A stretch of 7,771 nt of DNA from Bacteroidia bacterium (GTDB taxonomy: Bacteria > Planctomycetota > Phycisphaerae > Phycisphaerales > SM1A02). Position 1 is the first letter of the stretch. Each line of letters opens with the position of its first letter. The notes beneath the pieces were generated by a model. The model saw only the letters and a program-made list of their open reading frames with translations. It had not been told where the DNA came from and searched no databases. Both the position numbers and the translations under genes were made by a program. The stretch lies in the NCBI GenBank assembly GCA_030054235.1, contig JASGCG010000065.1:1-7771 (forward strand), in the 5' to 3' direction. Below, piece by piece: positions 1 to 6,076 of the stretch.

Positions 1-8
1 CGTGCAGC

Positions 9-1856
9 GTGGCGTTTGTCAAGTCGGCGTTAGCACGGTCGCTCGGCCTGCCCGAGGGCGTCGAGGGCATGTTCGTGCTTGAAGGGGAGCGCGGCACGCT
101 GCGTGTCGTGGGCGAATTGGGTGCTGGTGCTGAACTCGCGCTGACGCCGCCCTTGCGTGCGCCGGTCGCCATCGCTGCAGACGACGAAGCGCTGCTGGTC
201 GTGGAGCGGGCGCCTCCGCGGATCCGCATCGTGCATGGTGGGGTCACCAGCTTCATCGGTGATGCAGTGCTTCGTGAGCCGGTGGCGATCGCGGCGCATG
301 GCACGCGGATTGCGGTGGCAGATGCCGCGCTGCGGCAGGTGCTGGTCTTCGATCTCGCTGCTCCGGCCAATGCGGTCGTCGCGCGAGCCGATGGGGTGGC
401 GCCCGCCGGCGTCGCGTTCGATGCCGACGGACGGCTCTGGTGGACGGACGCTGCAACGCACCGGGTTCATCGATGGGTCACCACGCAGCCGGGGCCCGGC
501 GATGCGTTCGGCGAGCGCGGCGCGTTCCCCGGGCAGTTCACGGAACCAACCGGCATCACCTGCCGCGATGGGTGCGTGTACGTCTGTGATCATCTGAACC
601 ACCGCATCGCGGTGCTGGACCAATCGACTGGTCGCATGGCGGGTTGGTGGGGGATGCACGCCGTGATCCCGCGGCAGGGCAAGGGGCGCATCCACTATCC
701 CGATGCCCTCGCGTTCACGCCCGATGGTGCGCGCGCGCTCGTCTGCGAAGGCTTCGAGGATCGCGTGCAGATCCTTGCTCCCGGTGGCCCGGCGCCGATC
801 GACGATGGGCTGTCAGTGCCGCGCGATGCCGTCAGCAGCCACTTCGGTCCCGATGCCAGCGCGCGTGGCCCGATCATGGCGATGACCGAGCCCGAGACCG
901 GTTCAGTCATGGTCTTCAACTTGATGGGCACATCGCCTGCGCCGGCGCACATTGCCACCTTCGGCGGCAGCGCGGCGTTGCCGGGTCGTTACCCGTCGCT
1001 CGCTTCAGTCTGTGTGCTGCCCGGCGAGCGCGTCGCGGTTGCCGACCGAGCCAACGCCCGACTCGATGTCGTGACCGCCTCGCCCGATCGCTCGAAGCCC
1101 GTCGCGTTCGATCCATTCCTGCCGCGGCTCGTTCGATCCACGGATCTCGTGGCGATGGTCCGATCGGTTGGCGGCAAGCCGCCGCTGGTCGAAGACTTGG
1201 CGTGGGATGGCTCCGAGCTCCTTGCGCTTGACGCCGCCAATCGATGCATCTGGCGTTTCGATCGAAACGGCGCGCCGATGCGCTACACCACCGGGGAACC
1301 CAAGCGGACCGACCTGCCCGAGGGCGTTCGGGAGCCGGTGCAGCTGGCGGCATCGAAGGACGAGCTCGTCGTGGCTGACCGAACTGGTGGTGCTCTCTGG
1401 CGCTGCCGAGAGGATGGATCGTGGGCTCGCATCACCGAGCTCGGACGTGGTGACGCGCGTGGTGACGCGCGTGGTGACGCAAGCGTGAAGCTCGCGCGGC
1501 CGTTCGGCGTGGCGATCGCCGACGATGGCTCGCTCGCCATCACCGATGAAGCGACCGACGGGCTACACGTCGTGCGGTGGGGACCGGATCAGGGCACGAC
1601 GCTGGTGTCGTCGACCGCAGCGAGGGGCATCCTCGACCAGGAGTTCTGGCTGCCGCAGGGCGTGACGGCGCTGCGCGATGGCGTGCTCGTGGTCGATCGC
1701 GGCAATCACCGGTTCCAGGCGTTCGGCACCGATGGTGCGTGGCGCTTCACCGGATCGCTGGGCAAGTTCTACACCCGCAAGCGCACGCAGGTCAGGCAGA
1801 ACGAGTTGCCGGCCGTTGCGCCTGCGCCCAAGCCACCCACCGGGGAAGACTCATGA
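9..1856 (+). CDS. NHL-repeat beta-propeller protein (possibly 5'-partial)
   Basis: Predicted multi-bladed beta-propeller of the NHL/SMP-30-like superfamily, a fold used for binding proteins or ligands; no catalytic role can be read from it. Typical NHL blades are visible: a G-x-F-x-x-P-x-G-I stretch from about residue 168, leading into a C-D-H-L-N-H-R-I motif with N197-H198-R199, and a final copy V-D-R-G-N-H-R-F with N566-H567-R568. Similar 'P-x-G-V-A ... D' strands occur around residues 498-515. A basic, Pro/Ala-rich tail follows the last blade (about residues 583-615). The GTG at 9 is only the first available start. No in-frame stop precedes it, there is no ribosome site, and the N-terminus has no signal peptide, so the real start may lie upstream of the window. 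The gene overlaps the next one by 4 bases (ATGA), indicating an operon with the YtkA-like protein and the di-haem peroxidase. It contains an in-frame 12-base triplication (1446-1481). The fold is well supported; its partner is unknown. Confidence 0.82.
   Translation: MAFVKSALARSLGLPEGVEGMFVLEGERGTLRVVGELGAGAELALTPPLRAPVAIAADDEALLVVERAPPRIRIVHGGVTSFIGDAVLREPVAIAAHGTRIAVADAALRQVLVFDLAAPANAVVARADGVAPAGVAFDADGRLWWTDAATHRVHRWVTTQPGPGDAFGERGAFPGQFTEPTGITCRDGCVYVCDHLNHRIAVLDQSTGRMAGWWGMHAVIPRQGKGRIHYPDALAFTPDGARALVCEGFEDRVQILAPGGPAPIDDGLSVPRDAVSSHFGPDASARGPIMAMTEPETGSVMVFNLMGTSPAPAHIATFGGSAALPGRYPSLASVCVLPGERVAVADRANARLDVVTASPDRSKPVAFDPFLPRLVRSTDLVAMVRSVGGKPPLVEDLAWDGSELLALDAANRCIWRFDRNGAPMRYTTGEPKRTDLPEGVREPVQLAASKDELVVADRTGGALWRCREDGSWARITELGRGDARGDARGDASVKLARPFGVAIADDGSLAITDEATDGLHVVRWGPDQGTTLVSSTAARGILDQEFWLPQGVTALRDGVLVVDRGNHRFQAFGTDGAWRFTGSLGKFYTRKRTQVRQNELPAVAPAPKPPTGEDS
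1446..1481 (+). repeat. 12-bp tandem repeat, three copies, in frame (R-G-D-A x3)
   Basis: The unit cgtggtgacgcg occurs at 1446-1457 and 1458-1469. A third copy at 1470-1481 differs only in its last base. The unit is a multiple of three and adds R-G-D-A per copy inside the NHL protein, between two propeller blades, so copy-number change would lengthen or shorten a loop without breaking the frame. Confidence 0.9.
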
Positions 1857-2287
1857 GTCGCTCGCTGCGAAGCGCCGTGCTGACGATGATCGGCTCGGTC
1901 ATCCTTGCGATGCAGGCCTGCCTGCCCCAGCCCTCCGAGTCGATGTGGGTGCGCAAGGCCGTGACCGAGGATGGATCGCTCACCGTCTGGTGGCGAGTGG
2001 CGGGCGAGCGCGATGCGCTGCCCGACAGCGATCCGTTCGATCTCGAGGTCCGCGTCGATGATGCGAACGGTGCGCCTGCTGACGTGTCGCTGGAACTCGA
2101 TGCCGAGATGCCGCACCACGGCCATGGCATGAATGTCCGCCCGGTGGTCGAGCGAGTCGGTCCAGGGCGGTTCGTCGTCAAGGGCGTGCTGCTGCACATG
2201 AGCGGCCGATGGGAACTGGCGTTCGATCTGGGCGATCCCGACGGCGTGCAGTGGCGGCGCGCTCAGTGCACGGTGGAGGCTCCGTGA
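1853..2287 (+). CDS. Small exported YtkA/FixH-like protein with Met/His cluster
   Basis: A 144-residue protein. The ATG at 1853 overlaps the stop of the NHL gene (ATGA), and this start gives a proper export signal: basic S-R-S-L-R, then a hydrophobic stretch ending V-I-L-A-M-Q-A-C23. C23 might be a lipidated cysteine, but Met at -3 and Gln at -2 make a poor lipobox, so ordinary signal cleavage is also possible. The mature part looks like a YtkA-like/FixH-type immunoglobulin-like domain: a 'V-W-W-R-V' strand, then M86-P-H-H-G-H-G-M93, then 'G-P-G-R-F', then L-H115-M116-S-G-R-W120-E-L. The small-residue/H-G-M motif and the 'M-x-G-x-W-x-L' strand are typical of YtkA-like domains. Several Met and His residues could form a copper site; this is inference. 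The gene ends in a GTGA overlap with the di-haem peroxidase, so the two are likely translated together. The family call is moderate because the domain is short and divergent. Confidence 0.72.
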   Translation: MSRSLRSAVLTMIGSVILAMQACLPQPSESMWVRKAVTEDGSLTVWWRVAGERDALPDSDPFDLEVRVDDANGAPADVSLELDAEMPHHGHGMNVRPVVERVGPGRFVVKGVLLHMSGRWELAFDLGDPDGVQWRRAQCTVEAP

Positions 2288-3633
2288 CCGCGCAGCGCCG
2301 GCTCGGCATCGTCACGCTGGTGATCATGCTCGGCTTGGCAGCGTGGTCGTGGCGAATCCTGCGGCAGGGTGCATCCGACGAATCGTCCGTTCGCCAGACG
2401 CCGACGGCACGCGCGCCCGCATCCAACCTGCCGAAGGCGCTTGCTGTGCACACGCAGGCGCGAGGGCCCATCCCGGCGGATCCGACCAACCGCTTCGCCG
2501 ATGACGCCAGGGCTGTCGCGCTTGGCGAGCGGCTCTTCTTGGATGAGTCGTTCTCGGCAAGCGGCACCGTGAGCTGCGCAACCTGCCATGACCCTGACCG
2601 CGCGTTCACCGATGGCCAGCGCGTGGCGCGCGGCGAGGGCATGGGCACGCGCAACACGCCCACGATCCTCGGTGCCGCACGGCGTCGTTGGTTCACATGG
2701 GATGGACGCGCCGACACGATCTGGTCGCAGGCAGCGGAACCCATCGAGCAGCCGACGGAGCACGCGTTCGATCGCACGCGGTTTGCAGTGGCCATTCGCG
2801 ATGATCCGGGCGTGCGACGACTGTGGGAAGCTGCGTGCGGCGCGCTGCCCGCAGCACTCGATGCGGTGCCCAAGGGTCTTGCCGCGCGGCCTGCGCTCGC
2901 GGATGGTGGCGAGGGCGACGCGATGGCGCAGTCGTGGGCCCAGTTGTCCGCAGAGCAACGCGCTGCCATCGACCTTGTCTTCAGCGCCTCGATGAAAGCG
3001 CTCGGTGCGTTCCAGCGCACGCTCGACATGCCGCTGTCGGCGTTCGACCGCTGGGCCGATGCGGTCGGTCAGGGCACGGTGTCGATGGATGATGAGACGG
3101 CGGGGGGCATCATCACGCCGGCGGCCCGCCGCGGCTGGCTGCTCTTTGCGGGCAAGGCGAACTGCATCCAATGCCACGGTGGTCGGGAGTTCACCGACGG
3201 CGAGTTCCACAACCTCGGACTGCCCGGGCCCGACGGTCGACTGGGCGGCGATCCCGGTCGTCGCGGCGCGATTGCACGGCTCAAGACCGATCCGTTCTCG
3301 AGCGCCGGCGTGTTCAGCGACGACCCCGACGGCGCGGAGGCCAGGCTCGTGCGCTCCCTCAAGGACGATCCCGAGACCTGGGGCCAGTTCCGCACGCCGA
3401 GCTTGCGCGGGGTGGCGCTGACGGCGCCGTACATGCACGACGGCCGCTTCGCCACGCTGCCCGAGGTGATCGCGTTCTACGACACGCTCGAAGGAGCCAT
3501 TGCGCTGGATCATCATCGCGAAGCAGTCTTGCAACCGCTCGGCCTCACGGCGCCGGAGCGCGATGACCTCGAGGCATTCCTGCGGGCCCTGAGTCCGGAG
3601 CGGCTGCCCGGAGTCCTCGAATCCGCCCGGTAA
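2284..3633 (+). CDS. Di-haem cytochrome c peroxidase, MauG-like (CCP/MauG family)
   Basis: A 449-residue protein with two c-type haem motifs, C98-A-T-C-H102 and C294-I-Q-C-H298, the standard arrangement of the bacterial CCP/MauG family. These are periplasmic enzymes that use hydrogen peroxide to oxidise a cytochrome or, in MauG, residues of a partner protein. The GTG at 2284 overlaps the previous stop and gives basic Q-R-R followed by a hydrophobic segment at about residues 8-23, a membrane anchor or uncleaved signal. Family landmarks are W139-D-G-R, a P-x-E motif with E159 (place of the distal-pocket glutamate), R-N-T-P-T, and P-Y-M-H385-D-G. Aligning this last motif with Pseudomonas CCP by eye puts Y399 where CCP has its axial methionine, as in MauG (Tyr294). 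No histidine lies between H102 and W139, where CCP has the extra distal ligand. Both traits point to the MauG-like branch. Classical peroxidase activity with a cytochrome donor remains possible. Confidence 0.93.
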   Translation: MTAQRRLGIVTLVIMLGLAAWSWRILRQGASDESSVRQTPTARAPASNLPKALAVHTQARGPIPADPTNRFADDARAVALGERLFLDESFSASGTVSCATCHDPDRAFTDGQRVARGEGMGTRNTPTILGAARRRWFTWDGRADTIWSQAAEPIEQPTEHAFDRTRFAVAIRDDPGVRRLWEAACGALPAALDAVPKGLAARPALADGGEGDAMAQSWAQLSAEQRAAIDLVFSASMKALGAFQRTLDMPLSAFDRWADAVGQGTVSMDDETAGGIITPAARRGWLLFAGKANCIQCHGGREFTDGEFHNLGLPGPDGRLGGDPGRRGAIARLKTDPFSSAGVFSDDPDGAEARLVRSLKDDPETWGQFRTPSLRGVALTAPYMHDGRFATLPEVIAFYDTLEGAIALDHHREAVLQPLGLTAPERDDLEAFLRALSPERLPGVLESAR

Positions 3634-3646
3634 TCCCCGAGCCGGA

Positions 3647-3675
3647 TTTCCATGTCCCCTCAAACGGGCTACAGT
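3647..3675 (+). promoter_or_regulatory. Candidate sigma70-like promoter for the anchor-B gene
   Basis: TTTCCA at 3647-3652 (4 of 6 matches to TTGACA) and TACAGT at 3670-3675 (4 of 6 to TATAAT) are 17 bases apart. Transcription from here would start near 3682 and leave a short leader of roughly 30 bases containing a strong Shine-Dalgarno site. It sits in the 77-base gap between the peroxidase and the next gene, which fits separate expression. The match is modest and could be chance. Confidence 0.35.
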
Positions 3676-3699
3676 TTGACATCCCACTGCCCGACAACG

Positions 3700-3705
3700 A
3701 AGGAG
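3700..3705 (+). promoter_or_regulatory. Shine-Dalgarno site AAGGAG that decides the start
   Basis: AAGGAG at 3700-3705 is the clearest ribosome binding site in the window. Two ATG codons follow back to back, at 3708 and 3711. Spacing is only 2 bases to the first but 5 to the second, so 3711 is the more likely start. Confidence 0.7.
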
Positions 3706-3710
3706 ACATG

Positions 3711-5951
3711 ATGCGCGCTTCCACGACCGCGACGTTGCTTGCTTGCGCCCTGCTTTCCGGAGCGGTCTTGACCGCAGTGGCCCACGAGGACGATGGAAAG
3801 GTCGCCGATCGCCAGCCTGCGGTCGTCGCTCCTGCTTGGCGTGAGGCGGATGGCGGTCTGGCCGCCGACACGTTCGCATCAAGCGGCATCACGCTGAAGG
3901 CGTGGTTCCCGCTCGCATCGATCGATGCAGCGGCCACCAGCGGCAATACGTGCTGGGGCTACGTCAGCCCATCGGGCCGTGAGTACGCGATCATCGGTGT
4001 GTCCTCCGGCACCGGCTTCTTCGACATCACCAATCCGGCCGCCCCGGTCAAGGTGGGCTTCATCACCGGCCCGACCTCGCTGTGGCGCGACTTCAAGGTG
4101 TTCGGAACGCGCGTCTACACCGTGTCCGAGGGTGGCGGCCACATCCAGGTCATCGACATCGCGAACATCGACAATGGCGTGGTCTCGCTCATCGGCACGA
4201 CGACCGATGCGACGGCAGCGGCCACGCACACGGTCTTCATCAATGAGCAGAGCGGCTACCTCTATCGCTGCGGCGGCGGCGGCAACGGCCTCCGTCTCTA
4301 CAACCTGAACTCCACGCCGAACAACCCGCAGCTGGTGGGCTCGTGGCCGTCCTACTACGTGCACGAGGCGCAGGTGGTCACCTACACCAGCGGTCCCTAC
4401 GCAGGGAAGGAGATCGCCTTCTGCTGCGGCGGTCTCAGCAACGGCAACGTGGAGTCGGGGCTGTACATCGTCGACTGCACCAACAAGGCCTCGCCCACGC
4501 TGCTCGGCCGCATCCTCTACCCCAGCGCCCGCTACAGCCACCAAGGCTGGCTGACCGAGGACCGCAAGTACTTCCTGCTCGGCGACGAGCTGGACGAGGG
4601 CGCGACCCAGTCGCTCACCACGACCTACGTGATCAACGTCGAGAATCTGGCGAACCCGACCTACGTCGGCCTGTTCCAGAACGACACCCCGGCGATCACG
4701 CACAACGGCTACACCCACCAGGGGAAGTTCTATCAAGCGAACTACCGCAGCGGCATCCGTGTGTTCGACATCGCCACGCCGGGCAACCCGGCATCGATCA
4801 ACGAGGTGGCCTGGTTCGACACCTATCCCGTCGATGACGGCGCCTCGTTCAACGGACTCTGGGCGTGCTACCCGTACTACCCCAGCGGCACCGTGATCGG
4901 CAGCGACCTCGAGCGCGGGCTCTTCGTCTGGCGCATGGGCGAGGATGCCGTGCAGCTCTCGTTCCCGGGCGGCGCACCGTCGCTCGTCTCGCCCGCGGGG
5001 CAGTCGCTGTCGTTCGATGCGGTCGTGCAGCCCGGCGTGACCGTGACCAACAAGCGCTTCTACTACAACACCCCCGGCGGCACGCAGGCGCTGTCGGTCT
5101 CGCAGGTCGATGCGGACACTTTCTCGGTGAACTTGCCGGCCGTCGCCTGCGGCAGCGCGGTCGGCTTGGCGGTCGAGTTCACCACGGCGACCGAGACCTT
5201 CCGCCTGCCCTCAACGGGGTTCCTGCCCGCGATCGCGGCCTTCGGCGTGGCCACCGGGTTCACCGACGAGATGGAGATCGATCAGGGCTGGACGGTCGGC
5301 GGTGCAGGTGATGCCGCGACGGCCGGTCTGTGGGTGCGCGCCGATCCGGTCGGTACTACGGCCCAACCCGAGGATGACCACACGGTGACCGGTGTCCGCT
5401 GCTGGATCACCGGCAACGGTGCGGTCGGTGGCGCCGTGGGCGCTGCCGACATCGACGGTGGCCAGACCACGCTGACCTCGCCGAACTTCGACGCAACGGT
5501 CGTCGACACGCCGTACATCAGCTACTGGCGTTGGTACTCGAACAATGCCGGCGCGGCGCCGAACGAGGACAGCATGCCGGTCGAGATCTCCAACAACGGC
5601 GGCACCACGTGGGTCTCGCTCGAGGTGGTCTCGGAGAACGCGGGGGCCTGGGTCCAGAAGAACTTCCGCATCGCGGACGTCCTCACGCCCACGTCGACCA
5701 TGCGCATCCGTTTCCGCGCGCGCGACCTGCTCAGCGGCTCGGTCGTCGAGGCTGGCGTTGATGACGTCAAGGTCTACGGCTACGACTGCACCGTGGCCCG
5801 CCCGGCTGACGTGAACGGTGACGGCACCGTCGATGGCGCCGACCTCGGCATTCTGCTGGGCAACTGGGGCAACTCGGGAGCTGGCGACATCGATGGCAAT
5901 GGCCAGGTCGATGGCGCCGACCTTGGCGCGCTTGTCGCCGACTGGGGCTGA
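3711..5951 (+). CDS. Secreted choice-of-anchor B (LVIVD-repeat) protein with dockerin-like tail
   Basis: A 746-residue secreted protein of unknown biochemical role. The N-terminus is a clean signal peptide, with cleavage likely after A-V-A before H-E-D-D. Residues about 60-409 match the choice-of-anchor B family: W-R-D-F-K-V, Y-T-V-S-E, H-T-V-F-I-N-E, V-H-E-A-Q-V-V, L-Y-I-V-D, Y-S-H-Q-G-W-L-T-E-D, D-E-L-D-E-G, N-Y-R-S-G-I-R-V-F-D, A-W-F-D-T-Y-P and a closing L-F-V-W-R-M. The repeats form a beta-propeller-like body. A beta-rich module of about 100 residues follows, then a second one (about 521-693) opening M-E-I-D-Q-G-W, with D-D-V-K-V-Y-G near its end, resembling MAM/jelly-roll-type domains. 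The C-terminus carries two calcium-loop-like repeats starting at D700 and D726 and ends right after the second. 'Choice of anchor' refers to the family's variable C-terminal anchors; here the tail is dockerin-like and no membrane anchor or PEP-CTERM is seen. It has its own Shine-Dalgarno site. Family call is strong; function unknown. Confidence 0.9.
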   Translation: MRASTTATLLACALLSGAVLTAVAHEDDGKVADRQPAVVAPAWREADGGLAADTFASSGITLKAWFPLASIDAAATSGNTCWGYVSPSGREYAIIGVSSGTGFFDITNPAAPVKVGFITGPTSLWRDFKVFGTRVYTVSEGGGHIQVIDIANIDNGVVSLIGTTTDATAAATHTVFINEQSGYLYRCGGGGNGLRLYNLNSTPNNPQLVGSWPSYYVHEAQVVTYTSGPYAGKEIAFCCGGLSNGNVESGLYIVDCTNKASPTLLGRILYPSARYSHQGWLTEDRKYFLLGDELDEGATQSLTTTYVINVENLANPTYVGLFQNDTPAITHNGYTHQGKFYQANYRSGIRVFDIATPGNPASINEVAWFDTYPVDDGASFNGLWACYPYYPSGTVIGSDLERGLFVWRMGEDAVQLSFPGGAPSLVSPAGQSLSFDAVVQPGVTVTNKRFYYNTPGGTQALSVSQVDADTFSVNLPAVACGSAVGLAVEFTTATETFRLPSTGFLPAIAAFGVATGFTDEMEIDQGWTVGGAGDAATAGLWVRADPVGTTAQPEDDHTVTGVRCWITGNGAVGGAVGAADIDGGQTTLTSPNFDATVVDTPYISYWRWYSNNAGAAPNEDSMPVEISNNGGTTWVSLEVVSENAGAWVQKNFRIADVLTPTSTMRIRFRARDLLSGSVVEAGVDDVKVYGYDCTVARPADVNGDGTVDGADLGILLGNWGNSGAGDIDGNGQVDGADLGALVADWG
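5829..5923 (+). repeat. Duplicated dockerin/EF-hand-like coding repeat
   Basis: The 17 bases gtcgatggcgccgacct occur identically at 5829-5845 and 5907-5923, exactly 78 bases (26 codons) apart. They encode V-D-G-A-D-L in the two calcium-loop-like repeats D700-V-N-G-D-G-T-V-D-G-A-D-L and D726-I-D-G-N-G-Q-V-D-G-A-D-L. The Asp/Asn pattern matches the calcium loop of type I dockerins. Each repeat is followed by W-G. Confidence 0.85.
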
Positions 5952-5967
5952 CGCAGAAGCGTCAGTC
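5946..5967 (+). terminator. Hairpin overlapping the stop codon (possible terminator)
   Basis: CTGACGC at 5948-5954 and GCGTCAG at 5959-5965 form a perfect 7-bp stem with loop AGAA. A G-U and a G-C pair extend it to 9 pairs. The stem includes the TGA stop of the anchor-B gene. No U-run follows, so it is not a standard intrinsic terminator; it may be a 3'-end stabiliser or a weak terminator. Confidence 0.4.
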
Positions 5968-5984
5968 AACGTAGGCGGTTTGAC

Positions 5985-6009
5985 GACTCCGTGGCGAGAG
6001 CCACGAGTC
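5985..6009 (+). terminator. Second hairpin with GNRA tetraloop (possible terminator)
   Basis: CGTGGC at 5990-5995 pairs with GCCACG at 6000-6005 around the tetraloop GAGA (a GNRA loop). After a bulged C5989, GACT pairs with AGTC to give 4 more pairs. Only a short TT follows at 6010-6011. It lies in the 125-base gap 34 bases beyond the anchor-B stop, a usual place for a terminator or mRNA end structure. Confidence 0.4.
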
Positions 6010-6042
6010 TTGGTCACCAGCATTGGAATCAGTTCTTTTCAC

Positions 6043-6070
6043 TTGAACACGGCCAGTTGATCAGTAGCGT
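6043..6070 (+). promoter_or_regulatory. Candidate promoter for the first SUMF1-like gene, leaderless type
   Basis: TTGAAC at 6043-6048 (4 of 6 matches to TTGACA) and TAGCGT at 6065-6070 (T-A-N-N-N-T form) are 16 bases apart. The -10 element ends 6 bases before the ATG at 6077, so transcription would begin at or next to the start codon. No Shine-Dalgarno site is visible, which fits a leaderless message. Confidence 0.4.
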
Positions 6071-6076
6071 GTCGGC

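Noticed and set aside
1446..1481. R-G-D motifs as integrin-type adhesion signals
   Set aside because: They come from a short tandem DNA repeat in a bacterial protein; nothing else suggests host adhesion.
1577..1852. Upstream extension of the YtkA-like reading frame
   Set aside because: The extension overlaps the NHL gene and has no domain. The ATG at 1853 gives a signal peptide directly and a typical ATGA overlap.
2209..2283. Upstream extension of the di-haem peroxidase frame to an ATG at 2209
   Set aside because: It would place 25 Arg-rich residues before the membrane segment and overlap the previous gene by 79 bases. The GTG at 2284 gives the normal signal arrangement.
3676..3681. Perfect TTGACA as a -35 element
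   Set aside because: The place for its -10, 17 bases downstream, holds the ribosome binding site and nothing like TATAAT. The pair at 3647-3675 fits better.
2263..3882. Long minus-strand open frame (539 codons) opposite the di-haem peroxidase
   Set aside because: It is very Arg-rich with no recognisable motif and lies opposite a gene with strong family motifs. Long antisense frames are expected in GC-rich coding DNA.
3879..4736. Minus-strand open frame of 285 codons opposite the anchor-B gene, and a similar one at 5211-6023
   Set aside because: Low-complexity Val/Ala/Arg/Asp composition typical of the complement of GC-rich genes; no start signal or domain.
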